A stretch of 64,000 nucleotides of DNA, from positions 372,001 through 436,000 of the forward strand of contig CAWBOY010000007.1 of the NCBI GenBank assembly GCA_963790585.1, read 5' to 3'. A program made the translations under genes and the position numbers. Below, one piece after another: positions 56,539 to 64,000 of the stretch. Each line of letters starts with the position of its first letter. Position 1 is the stretch's first letter. The notes under the pieces were generated by a model. The model did not search any database, had not been told where the DNA came from, and saw nothing but the letters and a program-made list of their open reading frames with translations. Source of the DNA: CAWBOY01 sp963790585 (GTDB taxonomy: Bacteria; Planctomycetota; Planctomycetia; Gemmatales; Gemmataceae).

Positions 56539-57267
56539 TCAGGCATACGCGTGCTGGCGCGTTTCCATCTGTTGCTTGAAGCGTTGTAAATCGTCCGAGA
56601 TCTGTTTGCCCGGCTCTTCGCCGAAGGCCCAGGCAAGCCACGAGCCGAGTTTTCCGGCTGGTGGGTCGTACTTCAACTCCACGCGCACATTCGTGCTACT
56701 TCCACCTGGGGCGGCCGAGAAATGAACGGAGCCGGCGTTGGCGACGGTCGAGCCGTCGAGCGAGCGCCAGCCGATCAATTTGCCCGGTTCGTCGGTGATG
56801 ATCTCGGCGTCCCATTGAACCGTCATTCCCGCCGGAGCCTTGGCAACCCAATGCGATCGGTTGCCTTCGCTCTTCACGGAAACCAGGTGCGTCATGAACT
56901 GAGGGAGCTTGTCGAAGTTGCGCCATTCGCGGTAGAGTTCGCTCGCGGGACGATGGACGGTGATCGAGCGGTCGACGCGCACGCCTCGGCCGGCGGGAAT
57001 GCTCGTATGCTCCGGTTTGGAATCCGTGTTGACGCCAAGAGCGGAATAGAGGCTGCAATGGCCCGTCATACCACGGTAGATGAGACCGCCGCCGAGGATC
57101 GCGAGGCCGAAGCCGCCGAGAGTGGCTTGCCGAAGGCCGGCAAGAGCGAGCAGGCCGCCGCCAGCGATGGAGGCCCAACGTTCGACCTCGCCCACATTGA
57201 CGCAAGAGGAACTACCGGACAGAGCGCATGTGGCACTTTGGCGCGCATTGAGGAGAGTGGAAGCCAT
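56539..57267 (-). CDS. DUF2892-like plus SRPBCC (polyketide cyclase/dehydrase-type) protein
   Basis: A 242-residue protein. The N-terminal half has NVGEVERWASIAGGGLLALAGLRQATLGGFGLAILGGGLIYRGMTGHCSLYSALG, two hydrophobic helices typical of the small DUF2892 membrane module. The C-terminal half is an SRPBCC (START-like) lipid/ligand-binding fold: DRSITVHRPASELYREWRNFDKLPQFMTHLVSVK, SHWVAKAPAGMTVQWDAEI, GWRSLDGSTVANAGSVHFSAA and VRVELKYDPPAG. The fusion is common in bacteria, often in stress loci, and has no assigned ligand. AAGGAG supports the start at 57267; the longer ORF has no signal before it. Confidence 0.82.
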   Translation of the reverse strand: MASTLLNARQSATCALSGSSSCVNVGEVERWASIAGGGLLALAGLRQATLGGFGLAILGGGLIYRGMTGHCSLYSALGVNTDSKPEHTSIPAGRGVRVDRSITVHRPASELYREWRNFDKLPQFMTHLVSVKSEGNRSHWVAKAPAGMTVQWDAEIITDEPGKLIGWRSLDGSTVANAGSVHFSAAPGGSSTNVRVELKYDPPAGKLGSWLAWAFGEEPGKQISDDLQRFKQQMETRQHAYA

Positions 57268-57370
57268 GAATTGTGCTCCTTGCTGTAGGGCTGTTGTTAT
57301 CGGAATCACGGGTTGCGCGGTGAGCGCCGACGAGACCCGTTCATTTTCATGAACTTCGCAAATGGCGTGC

Positions 57371-57631
57371 CGCATGGATTCACTCGTTTAGCCGCAATAC
57401 CGTTCGTCGAACGGGTTGGGTGTCCTGTTCACGTAGGCGAGATGCAAAAAATGTCACCCCGGTTTGCACTGCGCTCCACGATCGTAACCTGTTGACATGA
57501 TTGATATTGTAGCGCGATACCTGGGCGAGATGCAAACAAATCCTTGTACAACCCCCCCTTGCATCTCGGTGGGGCATGACATCCAACTCCTTCGACGAAC
57601 GGTATTGCGGCTAAACGAGTGAAACCATGCG
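57371..57631. mobile_element. 261-bp MITE-like element with 40-bp terminal inverted repeats
   Basis: Ends 57371-57410 and 57592-57631 match at 39 of 40 positions as inverted repeats, starting CGCATGG and ending CGTTCGTCGA. The interior is not a simple stem: it carries a direct repeat GGCGAGATGCAAA (about 57436-57448 and 57524-57536), a C-run and a promoter-like sequence. It has no ORF. The gap 57268-57710 contains nothing else recognised. A target duplication was not identified. Confidence 0.75.
57492..57520 (+). promoter_or_regulatory. Possible promoter inside the MITE-like element
   Basis: TTGACA at 57492-57497 and CGATAC at 57515-57520 with 17-base spacing, reading toward the cytochrome gene at 57711. 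The -10 is poor, so this is tentative. Confidence 0.3.
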
Positions 57632-57710
57632 CATGAGATGGGCCCGCGCCGTTGCAATCGCCGGGCCGCACTTGCATAATGACTCGACTAGCCCGTATGG
57701 AGAATATCGA

Positions 57711-59600
57711 ATGCCGAAACGCTGCGCATTGCGCTTGTTCGTCTTTGCATGGTTCCTGGCGACTCTGCCTGCGGCGCAAGCCGGCTCGTCCAACAGCTTG
57801 CTCGATCTGTCGCCCGACGGCAAAACACTCTTAGCTACCAATACGGATAATGGCACTATTACTGTCGTCGATATAGCCGCCCGCAAGGCGCTGCGCGAAA
57901 TCGAGGTCGGCGATCGGCCCGAGTGCGTGGCGTGGATCGGCGCTGGACCCTTGGCTGTCGTCACACTCTATCGAGACAACCAGCTCGCTTTCGTCGATGT
58001 CGTCGCTGGGAAGGTTCTCAGCAAACTGACTATCGGCGCTGAGCCTTATGGCGTCGTCATCACGCGCGATGGTCGGCGCGCCTATGTCACGCAGGAATAT
58101 CCCGGTACGGTAACGGAGATCGACCTCGAAGCGCGCAAGGTGTTGCGCTCGTTCAAGGCCGGCTCAATGGTCCGCGGCATCGCGCTCAGCCCGGATGAAA
58201 AGCGGATCTACGTCACGGAGTTTCTCACGGCGGCCCTGATCGCGCTTGATCGTGAAACGGGCAAGGTCCTTGATCGCTGGCAAGCCCACACCGAGGACAA
58301 CCTCTGCCGCAACGTCGTCATCCATCCGACGCGGCCCAAGGCTTACGTGTCGCACACGCGCTCGCGCATCGAAGTGATTCATGGCAACGGCTCGATCGTG
58401 CCGCACCTGACCATTTACGACCTCGTCGCCGCCAACAACACGCCGCGCTTCACCTCTTTCGCGATGGACACCTTCAACGGCGTCTATGTCGTCACCAATC
58501 CCTGGGAGGCGGCTCTTTCGCCCGATGGGACGCGGCTCTACACGATCTACGCGGGTACGAACGATATGAACGTCGCCCAGGTCATCGACGATGATTATCG
58601 GGAGATCAAGCGCCTCGGCCGGGCGGCGACGGTCGGCCAAAATCCACGGGCGATCCGCGTCAGCCCCGACGGCAAAACCGTCTACGTCCTCAATGCCCTC
58701 GATTTCGATGTTCGCATTCTCGACGCGAACTCGCTGCGGTTGCTCGATCAGGTTAAGCTCTGCGACCCGCCCAAGTCGCCGGAGTGGGTCCGTGGCAAAA
58801 TTCTGTTCAGTACGGCGCGGCATCCGATGAGTTTGCGCGGTTGGGTCGCTTGCTCGTCGTGCCACCCCGACGGCGCCAGCGATGGTCGAATCTGGCACAA
58901 TCCCGAGGGCTTGCGCAAAACGCCGTCGCTCGCCGGCCTGGCGCATACGCATCCGCTGCACTGGTCCGCCGACCGCGACGAAGTACAGGACTTTGAATAT
59001 ACGATTCGTGGCAAATTGATGCAGGGTGCCGGCCTGTTGCGCGGTTCGATCAAACCCAAGAATGGCCCTGACTCCATCGAGCTTGAAGAGCATCTCTCCG
59101 GACGCTCCAAGGACCTCGACGCGCTGGCGATTTACACCAATTCGTTTGACCCCGTCCTGTCGCCGCATATCCCAGCGCCCGGCAAGTTGTCGGAGCCGGC
59201 TCAGCGCGGCAAGTCACTGTTTTTCAACGACACCGTCGGTTGCGTCAAGTGTCACAACGGCCCGTATTACACCGACAGCAGCCTTATCAAGCCGTTCAAG
59301 CTCTACGACGTCGGCACCGGCAAAGACGACCCGAGCGAGAAGATGGGCCCGAAATACGACACCCCCACCTTGCTCGGCGTCTATCGGACCGCGCCGTACC
59401 TGCACCACGGCAAAGCGGCGACCTTACGCGACGTGTTGACGACCTGCAACAAGGACGACAAGCATGGCAAGACGAGTCATCTCAAGGAAGCCGAGATCGA
59501 CGACCTCGTGGAGTTCTTGAAATCGCTGCCGTATGAGACACCGCCGGACGAGACGCCGAATACGGTGAAATATCGGCTGCAGGCGAAGAAGAAAGAGTGA
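57711..59600 (+). CDS. YVTN-propeller / di-heme cytochrome c protein
   Basis: A 629-residue exported protein. Signal peptide ALRLFVFAWFLATLPAAQA; then a YVTN/NHL-like beta-propeller of about six repeats (LLDLSPDGKTLLATNTDNGTITVVDIAARKALREIEVG; PYGVVITRDGRRAYVTQEYPGTVTEIDLEARKV; PRAIRVSPDGKTVYVLNALDFDVRILD), residues about 25-350. The C-terminal third has two heme sites, CSSCH at 381-385 and CVKCH at 511-515, with TPSLAGLAHTHPLHW and TPTLLGVYRTAPYLHHG, as in di-heme cytochrome c peroxidase/MauG-like proteins. GGAG lies before the ATG at 57711. Role: periplasmic electron transfer; peroxidase activity is not proven. Confidence 0.87.
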   Translation: MPKRCALRLFVFAWFLATLPAAQAGSSNSLLDLSPDGKTLLATNTDNGTITVVDIAARKALREIEVGDRPECVAWIGAGPLAVVTLYRDNQLAFVDVVAGKVLSKLTIGAEPYGVVITRDGRRAYVTQEYPGTVTEIDLEARKVLRSFKAGSMVRGIALSPDEKRIYVTEFLTAALIALDRETGKVLDRWQAHTEDNLCRNVVIHPTRPKAYVSHTRSRIEVIHGNGSIVPHLTIYDLVAANNTPRFTSFAMDTFNGVYVVTNPWEAALSPDGTRLYTIYAGTNDMNVAQVIDDDYREIKRLGRAATVGQNPRAIRVSPDGKTVYVLNALDFDVRILDANSLRLLDQVKLCDPPKSPEWVRGKILFSTARHPMSLRGWVACSSCHPDGASDGRIWHNPEGLRKTPSLAGLAHTHPLHWSADRDEVQDFEYTIRGKLMQGAGLLRGSIKPKNGPDSIELEEHLSGRSKDLDALAIYTNSFDPVLSPHIPAPGKLSEPAQRGKSLFFNDTVGCVKCHNGPYYTDSSLIKPFKLYDVGTGKDDPSEKMGPKYDTPTLLGVYRTAPYLHHGKAATLRDVLTTCNKDDKHGKTSHLKEAEIDDLVEFLKSLPYETPPDETPNTVKYRLQAKKKE

Positions 59601-59611
59601 GAAGTATTTCT

Positions 59612-59728
59612 TTCTTCCAGAGCCGGGAGCGTAAGCGACCGGAGAAAATCTGATCGCGTCTGACACTCTCCGGTCGCTTACTTACGCTCCCGGCTCTGGA
59701 AGAAAAAACGCTGACGCTCCCGGCTCGC
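59612..59728. repeat. palindromic element family A, copy 5 (one and a half units)
   Basis: CTTCCAGAGCCGGGAGCG at the left and its mirror ending near 59703; an extra half unit ACGCTCCCGGCTCGCC follows. Fills the gap before the hisN-like gene. Confidence 0.85.
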
Positions 59729-59763
59729 CAAGAGAAATCGCTGACGCTCTATGGAGATTCGCA

Positions 59764-60546
59764 TTGAACCCCGAATGGCGCAACCGTTATGAGTTAGCTC
59801 TCGAAGTCACTCATGCAGCCGCGAAGCATGCGCTTGGTTTTTTCGACGGCACGTTCAAGGTCGAGACCAAAGCCGATATGAGCCCGGTCACGATCGCTGA
59901 TCGCGAATCGGAGCTGCTGTTGCGGAAGGCGATCACCAAGGTTTTCCCGGACGACGGCTTTCTCGGCGAGGAGTTCGGCGATACGGCGGGAACGACAGGC
60001 TATCGCTGGATCATGGACCCGATCGACGGCACGCGCAGCTTCGTGCGCGGCATTCCCGTCTGGGGCACGCTCGTCGGCCTCGAATACAAGGGCGAGCTGA
60101 TCGCCGGCGTTGCCGAGGCTCCGGCAATGGGGCAATACTGGCACGCCCTGCGCGGCAACGGCGCCTTCCGCGGCGACAAGCCGATTCATGTGTCGGATAG
60201 TTCGGACCTCAAACAAGCGCTCGTCTTTTACTCCGGTATGCAGTGGTTCGTCGAGGCCGGGGCGTCGGACATATTTTGGGATCTCTGTCAAAAGACCGAT
60301 CGCCAGCGCGGCTTCGGCGACTTCTATGGCTTCGTCCTTGTCGCGCAGGGTTCGGGCGAGATGATGGTCGAATACGGCGTCCACGCCTGGGACGTCGCCG
60401 CCCTCATTCCGATCGTCGAGGAGGCCGGCGGGCGCATGACGACTTGGGACGGGACGTCTTCGATCGATCGACCCGATTCGCTGGCGACCAACGGCAAACT
60501 GCATGACAAAGTCTTGGATATTCTGCGACCCTGGAAGAGAGCTTGA
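59764..60546 (+). CDS. hisN: Histidinol-phosphatase / inositol monophosphatase family phosphatase
   Basis: A 260-residue Mg-dependent phosphatase of the IMPase superfamily. Metal ligands are visible in GFLGEEFGD (Glu), WIMDPIDGTRSFVRGIP (DPIDGT) and VHAWDVAALIPIVEEAGG (WDVAA). FVRGIPVWGTLVGLEYKGELIAGVAEAPAMG is typical of the HisN-type histidinol-phosphatases rather than of classical inositol phosphatases, but substrate cannot be decided from sequence. The start is TTG at 59764 with GGAG seven bases upstream. Its stop lies two bases before the mtnA ATG, so the two form an operon. Confidence 0.85.
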   Translation: MNPEWRNRYELALEVTHAAAKHALGFFDGTFKVETKADMSPVTIADRESELLLRKAITKVFPDDGFLGEEFGDTAGTTGYRWIMDPIDGTRSFVRGIPVWGTLVGLEYKGELIAGVAEAPAMGQYWHALRGNGAFRGDKPIHVSDSSDLKQALVFYSGMQWFVEAGASDIFWDLCQKTDRQRGFGDFYGFVLVAQGSGEMMVEYGVHAWDVAALIPIVEEAGGRMTTWDGTSSIDRPDSLATNGKLHDKVLDILRPWKRA

Positions 60547-60548
60547 AC

Positions 60549-61598
60549 ATGGCTGTTCCTTTATCCGCCGATTGGATCGGTGACACGACTGGATTTCTCC
60601 GCCTCATCGATCAGACGCTGCTTCCGACCAAGGTCGAGTTCCGCGACTGTCGCACGGTTGAAGAGGTGTGGGAGGCGATCAGGAGCCTGCGCGTCCGTGG
60701 CGCACCGGCCATCGGCGTCGCTGCCGCCTTCGGCGTCATCGTCGGCGTTCAGGGAGTCACCTCAAAAAACGACTATGCACATCGTTTGCAGGAAGTGACG
60801 AGCTATCTCCGGACCAGCCGGCCGACGGCGGTGAATCTCTTTTGGGCGCTCGATCGGATGGATCGGGTCGGCACCACGCTCGGCGCGGACATGACGCCGT
60901 TACAGCGGACCGAGCGTTTATTGCGCGAAGCCTGGGAGATTCAGGAACAAGATCGGCAGATGTGCAAAGATATTGGCCGAGCCGGCGCCCCGCTCGTCCC
61001 CGATGGCGGCGGCGTGTTGACGCATTGCAACACGGGCGGCCTGGCGACCGCGGAATATGGCACCGCCCTGTCCGTATTGTTCACCGCCGCCGAGCAGGGC
61101 AAGCGCTTCATGGTCTTTGCCGACGAGACGAGGCCACTCTTGCAAGGCGCCCGCCTGACGGCCTGGGAGCTCCAGCAACATGGCCTGCCGGTGACGCTGA
61201 TCTGCGACAACATGGCGGCGCAGGTGATGAAAGAGGGCCGCGTGCAAATGGTCGTCGTCGGCGCTGACCGGATCGCCGCCAACGGCGACTCGGCCAACAA
61301 GATCGGCACCTACGGCGTCGCCGTTCTCGCCAAGGCGCATGGCATCCCTTTTTATGTGGCCGCTCCGTCGAGCACATTCGACCTGACTCTGCCCACCGGC
61401 GACGGCATTCCCATCGAGCTGCGCGACCCGCGCGAAGTAACGCACGGCTTCGGCAAACAGACCGCTCCAGACGGCGTTGCGGTTTACAACCCAGCGTTCG
61501 ACGTGACACCGCAAGCGCTGATCGCGGGGATCATCACGGAAAAGGGAGTTATCCGACCTGTCAACGCGGAGACAGTGCGACGCATGTTGTCGGCGTGA
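60549..61598 (+). CDS. mtnA: S-methyl-5-thioribose-1-phosphate isomerase
   Basis: Isomerises methylthioribose 1-phosphate to methylthioribulose 1-phosphate in methionine salvage. 349 residues. Family signatures: IDQTLLPTKVEFRDC, SLRVRGAPAIGVAAAFG, LTHCNTGGLATAEYGTAL with the catalytic Cys, ADETRPLLQGARLTAWEL, ICDNMAAQVM with the catalytic Asp, and VVVGADRIAANGDSANKIGTYG. It follows the phosphatase gene closely; the TTG at 60543 is possible but overlaps the upstream stop, and ATG 60549 keeps the expected N-terminus. All catalytic residues are in place. Confidence 0.94.
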   Translation: MAVPLSADWIGDTTGFLRLIDQTLLPTKVEFRDCRTVEEVWEAIRSLRVRGAPAIGVAAAFGVIVGVQGVTSKNDYAHRLQEVTSYLRTSRPTAVNLFWALDRMDRVGTTLGADMTPLQRTERLLREAWEIQEQDRQMCKDIGRAGAPLVPDGGGVLTHCNTGGLATAEYGTALSVLFTAAEQGKRFMVFADETRPLLQGARLTAWELQQHGLPVTLICDNMAAQVMKEGRVQMVVVGADRIAANGDSANKIGTYGVAVLAKAHGIPFYVAAPSSTFDLTLPTGDGIPIELRDPREVTHGFGKQTAPDGVAVYNPAFDVTPQALIAGIITEKGVIRPVNAETVRRMLSA

Positions 61599-61601
61599 TC
61601 T

Positions 61602-61690
61602 CGTTTTGGCGAGCCGGGAGCGTCAGCGACCGGAGCGCGTCACAGTTGCGCAGATTTTCTCCGGGAGCTGACGCTCCCGGCTCGCCAAAA
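61602..61690. repeat. palindromic element family A, copy 6
   Basis: GTTTTGGCGAGCCGGGAGCG and its mirror at the right end; one arm has lost a few bases of the AGCGACCGGAG part, so the inner stem is imperfect. Located just after mtnA. Confidence 0.85.
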
Positions 61691-61811
61691 CAAATTTCCT
61701 CTCGACAGGATTGACACCGAAATTCCGTCGGCGACAATGAATCTGAAAATTCGTTCTCCGGGATCTCTAACTCTCCTTTTCTCCGGGCTCTTCCCCCGAG
61801 GATTATTCACC

Positions 61812-64000
61812 ATGCCGATCCAAGTCGCTTGTTCTAAGTGCAGCACTGTCTACAACTTGGCCGAAAAGTTCGCGGGCAAGAGCGTGCGCTGCCAGAAATG
61901 TCAGACCGTCTTTGCCGTGCCGGCGGAGGAAGAGGTGCCGACCTTGAACGTTGTCGCCGAGCCGCCGCGGAAAGCGCCGCCGGCGTTGGCGCCCGTCCGA
62001 AAGGCTCCAAGACGCGCGAACGACGACAACGACGATCTGCCGATACGGAAGCGCCCGATCCGGAACGAGTCTTCTGGAGGCATCCCGCTGCCTTTGATTC
62101 TCGGCGGCGTCGGCGCGCTCATCGTCCTCATCGGTGGGGTCGTGGTCGTCGTCATCCTGATGATGAACCAAGGGCCGAGAGGGAACGGCCAGGACCAATT
62201 CGCCAACAACGGCAATCAGGGGATGCAGGGACAGAACAATTTCGTCCCGAACGTGCAGAATAATCCGCAGCCAAGGCCACAAAACAACAATCCGCAGCCG
62301 CAAAACAATAACAACCCCAGGCCGCAGAACAACAATAATCCAAACCCCGCCAACCAGGGCCTCGGCATGACGCCGTGGAAAGTCGATAGCGACGCAGCCG
62401 GGAAAGTGGTCACGCTACCCGATAACGCTCGCGGCACGATCCCGCTTACAGGCTTCGATCCGAAAATGGCCTTTCCATCGCGGCCCAGTCCATTCGTGAT
62501 GGTCAGCCAGTCTCAAGGGGCAACGAACATATACGAAATATGGGATCTTCTTAATTCCAAGAAGGTCGGCTCGCTCATTATTCCTGGCTTTCTTCCCGAG
62601 CCTTACGTACTTAGCGCTGACGGAACTCTGTTTGCCAACAAAGCGCAGGATGGCGCCAAGAATTACATCGAGGTCTGGTCTACGGCAGGCACTGGAAAGC
62701 GCCTCGCCCGCATTCTGCCGGCCGAAGGAACATTTGTCGATTTTCAATGGCTTGATTTCGTGGACGAAAACACGTTGATCTCCATGCGCCGAGACAAGCT
62801 CGATGAAGTGTTCCAGGTCTGGGACATCAAGACGCAATCCCAGCTGCGGCAATTCACCGTGCAGGCGCACAACGACAAGAAAAAACTCGCTCTCAGTAAC
62901 AATGGCAAGTATGTCGCTGTCGTCAGCCGAAATAGCGACCGTATCCTGATCTACGACACATCCACCGGCAATTTGACCGGCGAGGCCGAGATTCAAAAAG
63001 ACACTTTCGCTCCTGATTGTCAGGGATTGGCGTTCTCACCCGATGGCAAAGCGCTGGCGGGGATGTTCAACCTCATCAATACTGGTCGCATCATCGTCTG
63101 GAATCTGGCCGATGGGCAAATCAAGTCGGATCATCGGTTCTCCAAAACGATCCAGGATTTGTCGGGTATGGGGTTCAATTATAAAGGCCACACTCTCGAA
63201 TGGCTCGGCGATGGGTCGGGCTGGATCTGTTATGGCGCTGCGCTGATCGACGCGGAGAAAGGCGCGCTGTTTTATAAAATCCCCGTGGCCAACGCGTTTG
63301 ACACGACGCCACGGCGGCTATTCGGCCTGTCCAAAATAGTGGGAGTCAAAACGGGCGCGCAGAACAAGAAAATGCTGGTAATCGATACGCTGCCCAAGGA
63401 CCAGCTCGCGGCGGCCAAAGAAGCCGTGGCCTCCGGTGAGGATCCGGCGGCGACGAAACTTCCCAAGGCGAAGGAAGCCGACTGGGCGACGACGCGCGTC
63501 GTCGCACCCGGCGCTGGAGCGTGGAAGGCGTCGGCCGATCCAGCAGGGGCCGGCAAGGCGTTGGCCAAGAAAACGACGCTTCAAGGCAAAGCAGGCGACC
63601 TGGCGCGAATCTCCTTCGCCGGGCCGGAGGCGGGACAGGCCGTGGTCTTCTCGACCATTGGCACGAATGCCGCCAGCGCTCAAAAGCAGATTCACATCGA
63701 TCGTTACGATCTCGTCGGGGCGAAGTTTGTCAACGGCATGGACCTGTTCAAAGCCGAGCCGCAGCAGGGCCAGCAGTTGCAGATCGACGCCGACGTCAGC
63801 CCGGATGGAGCGTTCGTCGCCGTCCGCGAGCCGCACGACGGCAAGCGCGTCGATGTCTGGTCAATGGCCGACAACAAGCATGTCGTCGGCTGGCTGCCTT
63901 ACGACAAAGAAGGCGATCCTCTCGTTCGCTGGGTCGGTTTCCTCGACGCGAAACATGTCTTGACGCTCAATGGCGCGGGCAAGCTGGTCCTCTGGGATCT
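61812..64000 (+). CDS. Zinc-ribbon / transmembrane / WD40-like protein, cut by window end
   Basis: An open frame from ATG 61812 to the window edge, at least 729 residues. The N-terminus MPIQVACSKCSTVYNLAEKF continues with RCQKCQTVF: a MJ0042-type CxxC...CxxC zinc ribbon. One transmembrane helix follows (GGIPLPLILGGVGALIVLIGG onward, about residues 95-120), then a Gln/Asn/Pro-rich linker (about 121-180). The rest holds WD40-like repeats (YEIWDLLNSKKVGSLIIP; FQVWDIKTQSQLRQF; LAFSPDGKALAGMFN; RIIVWNLADGQI; VDVWSMADNKHVVGWLPYD). The layout is common in Gemmata-type planctomycetes. GAGG precedes the ATG. The cytosolic ribbon and outer propeller suggest a sensor or scaffold; that is inference. Confidence 0.85.
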   Translation, partial: MPIQVACSKCSTVYNLAEKFAGKSVRCQKCQTVFAVPAEEEVPTLNVVAEPPRKAPPALAPVRKAPRRANDDNDDLPIRKRPIRNESSGGIPLPLILGGVGALIVLIGGVVVVVILMMNQGPRGNGQDQFANNGNQGMQGQNNFVPNVQNNPQPRPQNNNPQPQNNNNPRPQNNNNPNPANQGLGMTPWKVDSDAAGKVVTLPDNARGTIPLTGFDPKMAFPSRPSPFVMVSQSQGATNIYEIWDLLNSKKVGSLIIPGFLPEPYVLSADGTLFANKAQDGAKNYIEVWSTAGTGKRLARILPAEGTFVDFQWLDFVDENTLISMRRDKLDEVFQVWDIKTQSQLRQFTVQAHNDKKKLALSNNGKYVAVVSRNSDRILIYDTSTGNLTGEAEIQKDTFAPDCQGLAFSPDGKALAGMFNLINTGRIIVWNLADGQIKSDHRFSKTIQDLSGMGFNYKGHTLEWLGDGSGWICYGAALIDAEKGALFYKIPVANAFDTTPRRLFGLSKIVGVKTGAQNKKMLVIDTLPKDQLAAAKEAVASGEDPAATKLPKAKEADWATTRVVAPGAGAWKASADPAGAGKALAKKTTLQGKAGDLARISFAGPEAGQAVVFSTIGTNAASAQKQIHIDRYDLVGAKFVNGMDLFKAEPQQGQQLQIDADVSPDGAFVAVREPHDGKRVDVWSMADNKHVVGWLPYDKEGDPLVRWVGFLDAKHVLTLNGAGKLVLWD

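Overview
The window reads as chromosomal DNA of a high-GC planctomycete, most like the Gemmata/Gemmataceae group. This rests on family content rather than a phylogeny: a PVC-type secreted sorbosone-dehydrogenase-like/HEAT/cytochrome c protein, a Cys/Gly-rich TIGR03000-type protein, giant secreted proteins with the N-terminal LExR motif, a MJ0042-type zinc ribbon joined to WD40 repeats, secreted thioredoxin-like proteins, and intergenic spaces crowded with perfect palindromes.

Layout. 1-4.2 kb (minus strand): a nucleotide-sugar/surface-glycan operon (CDP-glucose cytidylyltransferase, CDP-glucose 4,6-dehydratase, RmlC-like epimerase, family 2 glycosyltransferase, second epimerase running off the edge). 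4.7-10.5 kb (plus): the 2-oxoglutarate dehydrogenase complex E1, E2 and E3. 10.7-17 kb: BON protein, an HTTM membrane-protein pair, the TIGR03000 protein and a membrane protein behind a possible attenuated leader. 17.4-18.9 kb: a complete ISKra4-like insertion sequence with 24-bp ends and a 9-bp target duplication. 19-28 kb: envelope redox and secreted proteins, a TauE permease and a YCF48/PIG-L-like/CBM9-like fusion. 28.2-31 kb: holA, pdxA and a histidine-phosphatase-like pseudoenzyme. 31.3-33.3 kb: four tandem copies of a small secreted protein. 33.4-37.3 kb: ftsH, a 33-residue membrane peptide, a 4-TM protein and a minimal zinc metallopeptidase. 37.9-52.7 kb: a sedolisin protease and a 3476-residue repeat protein. 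52.9-64 kb: PVC cytochrome protein, Hint lipoprotein, SRPBCC protein, YVTN/di-heme cytochrome, hisN-like phosphatase, mtnA and a zinc-ribbon/WD40 protein cut by the window end.

Two properties cut across everything. First, about sixteen genes carry single-base frameshifts with conserved protein sequence continuing in the next frame, several beside homopolymers and densest in 1-10.5 kb. This looks mostly like sequencing or assembly error, so these genes are annotated as one CDS each. Second, nearly every intergenic space holds long, often perfect inverted repeats in several families; one family recurs at six loci, often with an extra half copy.

No tRNA, rRNA, CRISPR array or recognisable defence system was seen. 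The best candidates for something undescribed are the palindrome families, the 261-bp MITE-like element at 57.4 kb, the prodomain-less sedolisin beside the giant repeat protein, the tandem small secreted proteins, and two apparent pseudoenzymes (histidine phosphatase without its histidines, Hint lipoprotein with TxxQ).
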